Translations under genes and position numbers: made by a program | The notes under the pieces: generated by a model | What the model was told of the DNA's origin: nothing | What the model saw: only the letters and a program-made list of their open reading frames with translations | Database searches by the model: none | Shown: piece after piece, positions 11,010-19,419 of the stretch | Numbering within the stretch: position 1 is the stretch's first letter | Layout of the letters: each line of letters opens with the position of its first letter | NCBI RefSeq assembly: GCF_001667775.1 | Contig: NZ_LZJI01000042.1 | Location: 1-39,732, forward strand | Direction of reading: 5' to 3' | DNA: 39,732 nt | Source: Mycobacterium sp. E1747 | Lineage (GTDB): Bacteria > Actinomycetota > Actinomycetes > Mycobacteriales > Mycobacteriaceae

Positions 11010-12155
11010 GTGGCACGCGACTACTACGGGCTGCTCGGGGTGAGCAGAAACGCCAGCGATGCGGAGATCAAGCGCGCGTACCGCAAGCTGGCGCGCGAAC
11101 TGCATCCCGACGTGAACCCGGATGAGGCCGCGCAGGCGAAGTTCAAGGAGATCAGCGTCGCCTACGAGGTGCTCAGCGACCCGGAGAAGCGACGCATCGT
11201 CGACCTGGGCGGCGACCCGATGGAAAACGCCGCCGCGGGCGGCGGCTTCGGCGGCGGTTTCGGCGGCCTGGGCGATGTGTTCGAAGCGTTCTTCGGTGGC
11301 GGCTTCAGCGGCGGCGCCACCTCGCGCGGTCCGATCGGGCGGGTGCGTCCCGGCTCGGACTCGCTGCTGCGGATGCGGCTCGACCTCGAAGAGTGCGCCA
11401 CTGGGGTGACCAAGCAGGTCACCGTCGACACCGCGGTGTTGTGTGACCGCTGCCAGGGCAAGGGCACCAACGGCGACTCGGTGCCGGTCCCGTGCGACAC
11501 ATGCGGCGGCCGCGGCGAGGTCCAAACGGTGCAGCGGTCGCTGCTCGGCCAGGTGATGACCTCCCGGCCCTGTCCCACCTGCCGCGGCGTCGGCGTCGTC
11601 ATCCCCGATCCCTGCCACCAGTGCATGGGCGACGGCCGGGTCCGTGCCCGCCGCGAGATCAGCGTCAAGATCCCCGCCGGGGTCGGCGACGGCATGCGGG
11701 TTCGGCTCGCCGCCCAGGGCGAGGTGGGGCCCGGGGGAGGCCCGGCCGGTGACTTGTACGTCGAGGTCCACGAGCAGGCCCACGATGTCTTCGTACGCGA
11801 AGGCGATGACCTGCACTGCACGGTGTCGGTGCCGATGGTCGACGCGGCGCTGGGGGCCACGGTCACCATCGACGCCATCCTGGACGGCATCAGCGAGGTC
11901 ACCATTCCGCCCGGCACGCAACCGAATTCGGTCATCACGCTGCGGGGCCGCGGGATGCCGCACCTGCGGTCGGGCACCCGGGGCGACCTACACGTGCACG
12001 TCGAGGTGGTCGTGCCCACCCGCCTGGACCACAACGACACCGAACTGCTGCGTGAGCTGAAGGCCCGGCGCAGCCGCGACGTGCCCGAGGTCCGCTCGAC
12101 GCACGCCGGCGGCGGCCTGTTCAGCCGGCTGCGCGAAACCTTCACCGGGCGCTAG
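11010..12155 (+). CDS. dnaJ2: Molecular chaperone DnaJ (DnaJ2 type)
   Basis: A 381-residue type I J-protein, co-chaperone of DnaK. The J-domain covers residues 1-70 with the HPD tripeptide (ELHPDVNP). A Gly/Phe-rich linker follows ([19 protein letters not shown]), then four zinc-binding CxxCxGxG repeats: [24 protein letters not shown] and CHQCMGDG, all cysteines present. The C-terminal substrate-binding domain starts near residue 210 ([17 protein letters not shown]). GTG start, chosen because the family sequence begins [10 protein letters not shown] and TTTAGGAGAG lies just upstream. It is called DnaJ2 because it sits beside hrcA rather than beside dnaK-grpE. Confidence 0.96.
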   Translation: MARDYYGLLGVSRNASDAEIKRAYRKLARELHPDVNPDEAAQAKFKEISVAYEVLSDPEKRRIVDLGGDPMENAAAGGGFGGGFGGLGDVFEAFFGGGFSGGATSRGPIGRVRPGSDSLLRMRLDLEECATGVTKQVTVDTAVLCDRCQGKGTNGDSVPVPCDTCGGRGEVQTVQRSLLGQVMTSRPCPTCRGVGVVIPDPCHQCMGDGRVRARREISVKIPAGVGDGMRVRLAAQGEVGPGGGPAGDLYVEVHEQAHDVFVREGDDLHCTVSVPMVDAALGATVTIDAILDGISEVTIPPGTQPNSVITLRGRGMPHLRSGTRGDLHVHVEVVVPTRLDHNDTELLRELKARRSRDVPEVRSTHAGGGLFSRLRETFTGR

Positions 12156-12216
12156 CCGCCAGCCATCTTCGGCCTGCGAGTGTGGGGTCTATGCATGATT
12201 TGAGGCCGGATTTGCT

Positions 12217-12248
12217 ACCGAGCACCCATACCCGGCGTCGTGCTCGGT
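12217..12248. promoter_or_regulatory. Perfect 9-bp inverted repeat between dnaJ2 and rsmE
   Basis: ACCGAGCAC at 12217-12225 and GTGCTCGGT at 12240-12248 are perfect complements with a 14-base spacer. The repeat lies 61 bases after the dnaJ2 stop and ends 19 bases before the rsmE start. There is no T-run, so it may be a Rho-independent-like stop of the mycobacterial kind, a leader structure for rsmE, or an operator. Confidence 0.45.
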
Positions 12249-12267
12249 CGGCGGCGTAGAAACCGCA

Positions 12268-13029
12268 ATGGTCGCGACCCTCTTCTACGTCGACGCGCTG
12301 CCCGACGTCGGCGCGCTGGCCGCCCTCGACGGCGACGAGGGGTTCCACGCCGCCACCGTGCGCCGGATCCGGCCCGGCGAGCAACTGGTGCTCGGCGACG
12401 GCGCGGGCGGGCTGGCGCACTGCGAGGTTGAGCACGCCGGCCGCGACGGGCTGCGGGCCCGCGTGCTGAAGCGCTGGAGCGTCGCGGCCGGGCGCCCGCC
12501 CGTGACCGTGGTGCAGGCGTTGCCGAAATCGGAGCGCTCGGAGCTGGCCATCGAGCTGGCCACCGAAGCCGGGGCCGATGCGTTCGTGGCCTGGCAGGCG
12601 GCCCGGTGTGTGGCCAGCTGGCAGGGTGCCCGCGTGGACAAGGGCCTGCGCCGCTGGCGCGCCGTCGCCCGTTCGGCGGCCCGGCAATCACGTCGGGCGC
12701 ACATCCCGCCCGTCCACGGCGTCCTGTCCACCGCGGCGCTGGTCGAGCGGGTTCGCGACGAGCTGGGCGCTAAAGGCGTGGTCCTGGCGTTGCACGAGTC
12801 GGCCGCTGACCCGCTGACCCGCATCGATTTCGGGGGCGCGACTTCGTTGCTCCTCGTGGTGGGTCCCGAGGGCGGCATCGCGCCCGAGGAAATCGACGCG
12901 TTGACCGAGGCGGGTGCGGTGGCGGTGCGGCTGGGTCCGCAGGTGCTGCGCACCTCGACCGCCGCGGCGGTGGCGCTGGGTGCGCTCGGCGTACTCACCC
13001 CGCGGTGGGAGACTGCGACGAGCCTGTAG
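12268..13029 (+). CDS. rsmE: 16S rRNA (uracil-1498-N3)-methyltransferase RsmE
   Basis: A 253-residue SPOUT-fold methyltransferase that methylates N3 of U1498 in 16S rRNA. An N-terminal PUA-like domain (residues 1-75) is followed by the SPOUT domain with [41 protein letters not shown], the SAM-binding knot [16 protein letters not shown] and [13 protein letters not shown] near the end. The sequence corresponds to M. tuberculosis Rv2372c in position and length. ATG start; the upstream gap of 112 bases carries an inverted repeat. It follows dnaJ2 on the same strand. Confidence 0.94.
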   Translation: MVATLFYVDALPDVGALAALDGDEGFHAATVRRIRPGEQLVLGDGAGGLAHCEVEHAGRDGLRARVLKRWSVAAGRPPVTVVQALPKSERSELAIELATEAGADAFVAWQAARCVASWQGARVDKGLRRWRAVARSAARQSRRAHIPPVHGVLSTAALVERVRDELGAKGVVLALHESAADPLTRIDFGGATSLLLVVGPEGGIAPEEIDALTEAGAVAVRLGPQVLRTSTAAAVALGALGVLTPRWETATSL

Positions 13030-13206
13030 TTTCGCGCGCCCGCGGCGAAGGGGTCCTCCGGAGGACGCCGGGGTGGCGGACCGCGGTGCTGGTCAACGGC
13101 CGGCCGGCGAATGGCGGCTGAAGGCTGACCAACCAGGGGCCCCGGCGTAGACTTAGGCAGCCGAGCAAACCACCGACAAGCCGAGAAAGCAGGCATCGAG
13201 AGCCAC

Positions 13207-14265
13207 GTGACGCCCCGCGAGACCAGCGCTGTTGACGCAGCCGGAGGCCTCCAGGCCAACGCCGAAGTACGCAGCAGCATCGATGTTCCGCCCGATGTCG
13301 TCGTCGGCTTATTGGGCTCGGCGGACGAAAATCTCCGTGCGCTGGAGCGCAGTCTGAACGCCGATCTGCACGTGCGCGGTAATGCCGTGACCGTCTCGGG
13401 CGAGCCGGCCGACGTCGCGCTCGCCGAGCGGGCGATTTCCGAGCTGGTGGCGATCGTGGCCAACGGTCAACCCCTGACGCCGGAGGTGGTCCGCCACAGC
13501 GTCGCCATGCTGACCAGCACCGACAACGAGTCCCCGGCCGAAGTGCTCACCCTGGACATCCTGTCGCGGCGCGGCAAAACGATCCGGCCCAAGACGCTCA
13601 ACCAGAAGCGTTACGTCGACGCGATCGACGCCAACACCATCGTCTTCGGGGTCGGCCCGGCCGGTACCGGTAAGACGTACCTGGCGATGGCCAAGGCGGT
13701 CAGCGCGCTGCAAACCAAGCAGGTGAACCGCATCATCCTCACCCGGCCGGCGGTGGAAGCCGGTGAGCGCCTCGGCTTCCTGCCGGGCACACTGAGCGAG
13801 AAGATCGACCCGTATCTGCGGCCGCTTTATGACGCGCTCTACGACATGATGGATCCCGAGCTGATCCCCAAGCTGATGTCGGCCGGGGTCATCGAGGTGG
13901 CGCCGCTGGCCTACATGCGCGGTCGCACCCTGAACTCGGCGTTCATCGTGCTCGACGAGGCGCAGAACACCACCGCCGAGCAGATGAAAATGTTCCTCAC
14001 GCGGCTCGGCTTCGGATCGAAGATGGTGATCACCGGCGACATCACCCAGGTCGATCTGCCCGGCGGCGCCAGGTCGGGGCTGCGCTCGGCGATCGAGATT
14101 CTGGACAGCGTGGACGACATCCACATCGCGGAGCTCACCAGTGTCGACGTGGTCCGCCACCGGCTGGTCTCGGAAATCGTGGACGCCTACGCGAAATTCG
14201 AAGAGCCCGCATTGGCGACCAACCGGGCCGCGCGTCGGGCGTCGGGTTCCCGCGGGCGCCGGTGA
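13207..14265 (+). CDS. phoH: PhoH-like ATPase
   Basis: A 352-residue PhoH-family P-loop ATPase, likely involved in RNA metabolism. An N-terminal KH-like segment covers about residues 20-90 ([20 protein letters not shown]). The ATPase core shows Walker [17 protein letters not shown] near residue 154 and Walker [12 protein letters not shown] near 247, followed by the sensor stretch [15 protein letters not shown]. The pairing with ybeY directly downstream (31 bases) is conserved widely in bacteria and supports a role with that endoribonuclease in rRNA maturation. GTG start. The TAGACT at about 13149 upstream could be a -10 element. The tail ([14 protein letters not shown]) is basic. Confidence 0.93.
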   Translation: MTPRETSAVDAAGGLQANAEVRSSIDVPPDVVVGLLGSADENLRALERSLNADLHVRGNAVTVSGEPADVALAERAISELVAIVANGQPLTPEVVRHSVAMLTSTDNESPAEVLTLDILSRRGKTIRPKTLNQKRYVDAIDANTIVFGVGPAGTGKTYLAMAKAVSALQTKQVNRIILTRPAVEAGERLGFLPGTLSEKIDPYLRPLYDALYDMMDPELIPKLMSAGVIEVAPLAYMRGRTLNSAFIVLDEAQNTTAEQMKMFLTRLGFGSKMVITGDITQVDLPGGARSGLRSAIEILDSVDDIHIAELTSVDVVRHRLVSEIVDAYAKFEEPALATNRAARRASGSRGRR

Positions 14266-14296
14266 TGAAAGCTGTGGCTGTTTGTATGGGCGTCTT

Positions 14297-14830
14297 ATGA
14301 GCATCGAGGTATCTAACGAGTCGGGCGTCGACGTTTCCGAAACCGAATTGGTCAGCGTCGCACGGTTTGTGATCGCCAAGATGGAGGTCAACCCGGCCGC
14401 CGAGCTGTCGATGGTGCTGCTGGACACCGCGGCGATGGCCGACCTCCACATGCGCTGGATGGACCTGCCCGGACCGACGGACGTGATGAGCTTCCCGATG
14501 GACGAGCTCGAACCGGGGGGCCGGCCGGACGCCCCCGAGCCGGGACCGTCGATGCTGGGCGACATCGTCCTGTGCCCGGAATTTGCGGCCGGGCAGGCCG
14601 ACGCGGCGGGCCACACGCTGGGCCATGAGCTGGCGCTGTTGACCATTCACGGCGTGTTGCACCTGCTGGGCTACGACCACGGCGAACCGGATGAGGAAAA
14701 AGAGATGTTCGCCCTGCAGGACCGGTTGCTCGAAGAGTGGGTCGCCGAGCAGGTCCAGGCCTACCAACAGGATCGCCAGCAGGAGCGGGATCGCCAATTG
14801 CTGGACAAGTCAAGGTATTTCGACAATTGA
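14297..14830 (+). CDS. ybeY: Endoribonuclease YbeY
   Basis: A 177-residue metal-dependent RNase for 16S rRNA 3'-end maturation and ribosome quality control. The zinc site [11 protein letters not shown] is complete, and the conserved ahead-lying stretches [11 protein letters not shown] and [11 protein letters not shown] are present. The C-terminus is longer and polar ([18 protein letters not shown]). The start is the ATG at 14297 that gives the expected beginning ([12 protein letters not shown]); the frame is open further upstream inside phoH but that part is a shadow. Its TGA stop overlaps a TTG start of the next gene as TTGA. Confidence 0.94.
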   Translation: MSIEVSNESGVDVSETELVSVARFVIAKMEVNPAAELSMVLLDTAAMADLHMRWMDLPGPTDVMSFPMDELEPGGRPDAPEPGPSMLGDIVLCPEFAAGQADAAGHTLGHELALLTIHGVLHLLGYDHGEPDEEKEMFALQDRLLEEWVAEQVQAYQQDRQQERDRQLLDKSRYFDN

Positions 14831-16119
14831 GCCCCCAAAAGATACTCGGCATCGCGGCCGCAGCCGCCGTCACCCTGGCTCCGATCTCGGTGCTGGCCAC
14901 CACGATCGGTGTGGCGGAGGCGGCGCCGTGCGCCGGGGGCGGGTCGAACCCGACCAGCTGCAACTGGTGCCAATACCTGGTGGCGCAGTATCACACGTCC
15001 AACGTGTGCTCCCAGGACGCGCCGCCCCGCCGGGTTCAGCCGCCGCCGAGCCCCGTGCAGGTTCCCGTGGTCCCGCCGTACGAGCCGCCCAGCACGGTGC
15101 CGGTGCAGGCCCCGCCGCTCATTCCCCCGCCGAACCTGCCGCCCGCCAACACCCTCCCGACCATCAATCCGCCGGGTCCCGACGCGTCGAGAAACGTCGC
15201 GGTCGTGGCACCACCCAGGGGCCTCGACGTTCCGGCCCAGGCGGTCGCGGCGGCCAAAGCCGCACCGCCGACGCGGGTCAATCCCGCCGACCCCCCGAAG
15301 CCGCCGAAACAGATCGACTTCAACCAGCGGGTGCAGAACGTCGTCAGCACCCACCGGGAGAACGTCGACGTCCTCAAGGTTGACAACCAGCGGCTGGTCC
15401 GGCCCCGGCACTGGGACTACGTCGACTACGACGATGCCTTCCGCCGCCCGGCCCTGTTCAACCCGCTGAACCAGGCGATGACGTTCCGCTACTCCTACAA
15501 CGGTGCCGACCGGGAGGCGTACCTGCCGCCCGGTGCCCGGATCGTGCTCGACGCGGCCACCGTCGGCGTGGTCCCCTTCACGGCGGTCGGCGACGGCTGG
15601 GTGGTGTCGGGCAGTTTCTACGGTGGGGGCTCGATACCGCCGGAATCTCTCAACGGCCCGCCGCCGCCGGACTACAAGCCACCCGAGCCGCCGAAGCTGT
15701 ACCAGAACGTCTTGGTCTCCGTCCCCGCCGTCAACCAGACGTTAGAGGTCGGCCGGGTGGCGGTGGTGGGCCGCGACGCTAGCCAACCCGCGGGCAGCCA
15801 AGACGTCTTCCTGCTCGACGACTCCACGTTGGCCTGGGGTCAGACCAACGAGTCCAGCAGCAGCAGTAGCCAGATCAGCGTCACCAAGACCCAGTCGCTG
15901 CCGCACGCGGGGCCGACCGACGATGGCAGCTTCCTGGTGGTGCTTGCCGTACGTCCGCATGAGGAGCCCACCCAGCCCGCGCAACCCTGGTGGCCCTCGG
16001 CGTTGGGCTACGGGACACTGGGGGTCGTGGTGTGCCTCGCCGCCTGGGCGCTCAACCGGAAGCGGGGCGAAGACGACATGGGACAACCTGTCACCACGTC
16101 GAGGTCTTCCGGCAATTGA
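14827..16119 (+). CDS. Proline-rich exported protein with C-terminal membrane anchor
   Basis: Not recognised. From a TTG that overlaps the ybeY stop (TTGA) it encodes 430 residues. A signal peptide is clear ([20 protein letters not shown], ending AEAAP near residue 32). Three cysteines follow in the mature N-terminus ([22 protein letters not shown]), then a long proline-rich segment to about residue 155. A folded domain follows ([52 protein letters not shown]). The end is one hydrophobic helix ([16 protein letters not shown]) near residue 400 and a basic cytoplasmic tail (NRKRGEDD). It is therefore probably anchored in the membrane with most of the chain outside. I do not recall this gene between ybeY and the corC-like gene in M. 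tuberculosis. Its own stop again forms TTGA with the next gene. Confidence 0.8.
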   Translation: MSPQKILGIAAAAAVTLAPISVLATTIGVAEAAPCAGGGSNPTSCNWCQYLVAQYHTSNVCSQDAPPRRVQPPPSPVQVPVVPPYEPPSTVPVQAPPLIPPPNLPPANTLPTINPPGPDASRNVAVVAPPRGLDVPAQAVAAAKAAPPTRVNPADPPKPPKQIDFNQRVQNVVSTHRENVDVLKVDNQRLVRPRHWDYVDYDDAFRRPALFNPLNQAMTFRYSYNGADREAYLPPGARIVLDAATVGVVPFTAVGDGWVVSGSFYGGGSIPPESLNGPPPPDYKPPEPPKLYQNVLVSVPAVNQTLEVGRVAVVGRDASQPAGSQDVFLLDDSTLAWGQTNESSSSSSQISVTKTQSLPHAGPTDDGSFLVVLAVRPHEEPTQPAQPWWPSALGYGTLGVVVCLAAWALNRKRGEDDMGQPVTTSRSSGN

Positions 16120-17420
16120 CCGGTCTGTCTTGGCTGCTCGGCGCGTTGGCGCTGATCGCTATCGGCGGGCTGTTCGCCGCGATCGACGCGGCCATCAGCA
16201 CCGTGTCGCTCGCCCGGGTCCAGGAGCTCGTGCGCGAGGAACGGCCCGGCGCCGTGTCGCTGTCCGAGGTGATGGCCGAGCGCCCGCGCTATATCAATCT
16301 GGTTGTCCTGCTGCGGATCACGTGCGAGATCACGGCCACCGTGGTGCTGGTGCTGTTCCTGTACGACAACTTCGGTCTCACCTGGGCGCTGTTCGGGGCC
16401 GCGGCGACCATGGTGATCATCAGTTTCGTCGTCATCGGGGTCGGCCCGCGCACCCTCGGGCGTCAGCACGCGTATTCCATCTCGCTGACGACGGCCGTTC
16501 CCCTGCGACTGATCTCGTGGTTGTTGATGCCGCTCAGCCGGTTGCTGGTGGTCCTGGGTAATACGCTGACACCCGGCCGCGGCCTGCGCAACGGGCCGTT
16601 CGCGTCCGAGATCGAGCTACGCGAAGTCGTCGACCTGGCCCAGCAGCGCGGCGTCGTCGCCGCCGACGAGCGCCGGATGATCGAGTCCGTCTTCGAACTC
16701 GGCGACACCCCGGCCCGCGAGGTGATGGTGCCGCGCACCGAGATGATCTGGATCGAAAGCGACAAGCTGGCCAGTCAGGCGCTGAACCTGGCGGTGCGCA
16801 GCGGGCATTCGCGGCTGCCGGTGATCGGGGAGAACGTCGACGACATCGTCGGGGTGGTCTACCTCAAAGACCTTGTCCAGCAGAGCTTTCTCTCCGGTGA
16901 CGGCGGCCGGGGCGTCGCCGTGGCGCAGGTGATGCGTCCGGCGGTGTTCGTGCCGGACTCCAAGCCGCTGGATACGCTGCTGCGCGAGATGCAGCGTGAC
17001 CGCAACCACATGGCCCTTCTGGTCGACGAGTACGGCGCGATAGCGGGCCTGGTGACCATCGAGGACGTGCTGGAGGAGATCGTCGGCGAGATCGCCGACG
17101 AGTACGATCAGGCGGAGACGGCCCCGGTAGAAGAGTTGGGCGACAAGCGGTTCCGGGTGTCAGCACGACTGCCGATCGAAGACCTCGGCGAGCTGTACGG
17201 GGTGGATTTCGACGACGACCTCGACGTCGACACCGTGGGCGGCCTGCTCGCCCTCGAGCTGGGCCGGGTCCCGCTCCCCGGAGCCGAGGTGGTCTCGCAT
17301 GGCCTGCGGCTGCAGGCCGAAGGCGGCACCGACCACCGCGGACGGGTCCGGATCGGCACGGTCCTGCTGAGCCCGGTCGAGCCGGAGTCCAACGGCTCCG
17401 ACGAAGAGCACGCCTCATGA
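16116..17420 (+). CDS. Hemolysin/CorC-type membrane protein with CBS domains
   Basis: A 434-residue protein of the CNNM/CorC group, homologous to M. tuberculosis Rv2366c. An N-terminal DUF21 region with three or four membrane helices spans residues 1-140 ([40 protein letters not shown]). A CBS pair runs from about 195 to 335 ([54 protein letters not shown]), then a CorC/HlyC FAD-like transporter-associated domain ([21 protein letters not shown]). Family members act in magnesium or cobalt efflux or homeostasis; the substrate is not shown here. TTG start overlapping the upstream stop; no nearer ATG or GTG exists in frame. The stop overlaps the next short ORF as ATGA. Confidence 0.92.
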   Translation: MTGLSWLLGALALIAIGGLFAAIDAAISTVSLARVQELVREERPGAVSLSEVMAERPRYINLVVLLRITCEITATVVLVLFLYDNFGLTWALFGAAATMVIISFVVIGVGPRTLGRQHAYSISLTTAVPLRLISWLLMPLSRLLVVLGNTLTPGRGLRNGPFASEIELREVVDLAQQRGVVAADERRMIESVFELGDTPAREVMVPRTEMIWIESDKLASQALNLAVRSGHSRLPVIGENVDDIVGVVYLKDLVQQSFLSGDGGRGVAVAQVMRPAVFVPDSKPLDTLLREMQRDRNHMALLVDEYGAIAGLVTIEDVLEEIVGEIADEYDQAETAPVEELGDKRFRVSARLPIEDLGELYGVDFDDDLDVDTVGGLLALELGRVPLPGAEVVSHGLRLQAEGGTDHRGRVRIGTVLLSPVEPESNGSDEEHAS

Positions 17421-17488
17421 CGCCGAGCATCCGCCCACCGCGAACAAGCGGCCCGCGTCCAGTAGCCCGTCCCCGGTCGGCGAAATGA
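17417..17488 (+). CDS. 23-codon mini-ORF bridging corC and era (possible gene remnant)
   Basis: An ATG overlapping the corC-like stop (ATGA at 17417-17420) opens a 23-residue frame that ends in a TGA overlapping the era start (ATGA at 17485-17488). The peptide is proline- and arginine-rich ([20 protein letters not shown]). In M. tuberculosis a gene of about 113 codons (Rv2365c, cytidine-deaminase-like) occupies this spot, so this may be its vestige after an internal deletion, retained because it passes ribosomes from corC to era. Chance cannot be ruled out. Confidence 0.4.
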   Translation: MTPSIRPPRTSGPRPVARPRSAK

Positions 17489-18384
17489 CCGAATTCCATT
17501 CCGGTTTCGTGTGTTTGGTCGGTAGGCCGAACACCGGCAAGTCGACGCTGACCAATGCACTCGTCGGCACCAAGGTGGCTATAACCTCGACTCGGCCGCA
17601 AACCACCCGCCACACCATTCGGGGCATCGTGCACCGGGAGAACTTTCAGATCATCCTGGTGGACACGCCCGGTCTGCACCGGCCGCGCACACTGCTGGGC
17701 AAGCGGCTCAACGATCTGGTGCGAGACACCTACTCCGAAGTCGACGTGATCGGCCTGTGCATCCCGGCCGACGAGGCGATCGGTCCGGGGGACCGGTGGA
17801 TCGTCGACCAAATCCGTTCGACCGCACCAAGGACGACGCTGGTCGCCATCGTGACCAAGATCGACAAGGTGCCCAAAGATCGGGTGGCCGCCCAGCTGGT
17901 CGCGGTGAGTGAACTGGTCGGGGACTCGGCCGAGATCGTCCCCGTGTCGGCTGCCACCGGGGCGCAGGTGGACGTGCTGATCGACGTGCTGGCGGCGGCG
18001 TTGCCCGAGGGCCCGGCGTACTACCCCGACGGCGAACTGACCGACGAACCCGAGGAAGTCCTGATGGCGGAGCTCATCCGCGAAGCCGCCTTAGAGGGTG
18101 TTCGCGACGAGTTGCCGCATTCGCTGGCGGTTGTCATCGACGAGGTCAGTCCCCGGGCAGACCGCGACGACCTGATCGACGTGCATGCGCTGCTCTACGT
18201 CGAGCGCGACAGCCAAAAGGGGATCGTCATCGGCAAGGGTGGGGCCCGGCTGCGGCAGGTGGGCACCGCGGCGCGCGGGCAGATCGAGAAGTTGCTGGGC
18301 ACCAAGGTCTACCTTGACCTGCGGGTGAAGGTCGCCAAGAACTGGCAAAGCGACCCCAAACAGCTTGGCCGGCTTGGCTTCTGA
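17485..18384 (+). CDS. era: GTPase Era
   Basis: A 299-residue Era, a GTPase that binds 16S rRNA and helps 30S subunit assembly. G1 GRPNTGKS (residues 12-19), G2 TTRHTI, G3 DTPG, G4 TKID and the later SAATGA-type G5 are visible. The C-terminal KH domain, with GIVIGKGGARLRQVGTAARG, binds the rRNA 3' end. The product matches M. tuberculosis Rv2364c closely as I recall it. Together with PhoH, YbeY and RsmE upstream it makes this stretch a ribosome-maturation neighbourhood. The ATG overlaps the preceding mini-ORF stop. Confidence 0.97.
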   Translation: MTEFHSGFVCLVGRPNTGKSTLTNALVGTKVAITSTRPQTTRHTIRGIVHRENFQIILVDTPGLHRPRTLLGKRLNDLVRDTYSEVDVIGLCIPADEAIGPGDRWIVDQIRSTAPRTTLVAIVTKIDKVPKDRVAAQLVAVSELVGDSAEIVPVSAATGAQVDVLIDVLAAALPEGPAYYPDGELTDEPEEVLMAELIREAALEGVRDELPHSLAVVIDEVSPRADRDDLIDVHALLYVERDSQKGIVIGKGGARLRQVGTAARGQIEKLLGTKVYLDLRVKVAKNWQSDPKQLGRLGF

Positions 18385-18599
18385 AGTCATGGAGGGCTTC
18401 CTGCACAGGCGCCGCGCAGGGCATTTCAAAGGACCCAAGAATCAGATGCCCCATTCGACTATCCCGGATCGCCGAAAGACCTGACGGATCACGCACAGCG
18501 GCACGGCGCGGCAGCGATCCGGAGTAGCGGAATGGCTCATGGCTACTTCGCTTTTCCGCGTGAGAGTTTGATGGCATGGGTGACGGGTAGCCGTCGCGT

Positions 18600-19379
18600 A
18601 TGACCCAAGCACAGTTAGCGTTAGTGACCGGCGCGTCCAGTGGTATTGGGCTCGAACTGGCCAAGCAGTTCGCCCAACACGGCTATGACCTGGTGGTGGC
18701 CGCCGAAGACGACGCCATCAGGGACGTACCGGACAAACTGTCCCGATGGAGTTCCGCCGTGCAGCCGATACAGGTGGACCTGCGCACCCCGGAGGGGGTG
18801 GAGCACTTGTACCAGAGCACGATTGAAGGCGATCGGGTGTTGGCGGCCGCGGCGCTCAACGCCGGCATTGGACGAGGTGAGATGTTCCTCAAGAGCGAGC
18901 TCGCCGACGACCTGAGCATCGTTGACCTCAACGTGCGCTCGACGGTCCACCTGGCCAAGCTGGTCCTGCGCGACATGGCCAACCGCGACACCGGCAAGGT
19001 GCTGTTCACGTCGTCCATCGCGTCCCAGATGCCGGGCTCGTATCAGCCGGTGTACAACGCGTCGAAGTCGTTCGTGCAATCGTTCGCCGAAGCGCTCCAA
19101 GACGAATTGCGCGACAGCGCAATCACTGTCACGGCGCTGATGCCCGGGCCGACGGACACCAATTTCTTTTCACGCGCCAAGATGATGGAGTCCCTGATGG
19201 GCCAGGGGCCAAAGGACGACCCTGCCAAGGTCGCGCGGCAAGGGTTCGAGGCGTTGATGCGCGGTGAGCAGAAGGTCGTCGCCGGTTCGGTCCTCGTCAA
19301 GGCAATGGGGGCGGCCAACCATCTGCTGCCCGACAGCATCAAAGCCGTTGGCAACCGGGTAATGTCGCGCCCGCGGTGA
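18600..19379 (+). CDS. Short-chain dehydrogenase/reductase
   Basis: A 259-residue classical SDR. The cofactor motif TGASSGIGLELA is at residues 10-21, an NAG motif (ALNAGIGRGE) near 83, the catalytic serine in LFTSSIASQ and the YxxxK pair in YNASKSFVQSFAEAL near 151-155; LMPGPTDTNFF follows as in the family. The substrate cannot be deduced. It stands alone with a 215-base gap upstream of it, which holds no recognisable gene. I do not recall it between era and amiA2 in M. tuberculosis, so it appears to be an addition to the conserved order. ATG start. It converges on the decarboxylase gene on the other strand. Confidence 0.9.
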   Translation: MTQAQLALVTGASSGIGLELAKQFAQHGYDLVVAAEDDAIRDVPDKLSRWSSAVQPIQVDLRTPEGVEHLYQSTIEGDRVLAAAALNAGIGRGEMFLKSELADDLSIVDLNVRSTVHLAKLVLRDMANRDTGKVLFTSSIASQMPGSYQPVYNASKSFVQSFAEALQDELRDSAITVTALMPGPTDTNFFSRAKMMESLMGQGPKDDPAKVARQGFEALMRGEQKVVAGSVLVKAMGAANHLLPDSIKAVGNRVMSRPR

Positions 19380-19419
19380 CCGGACCGATGGCGGGGATCC
19401 GCCGCCCTTGCGATCGCCG

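Noticed and set aside
18227..18664. Minus-strand 145-codon frame across the era-SDR gap
   Set aside because: Overlaps era and the SDR, with no start signal or motif; the gap appears non-coding.
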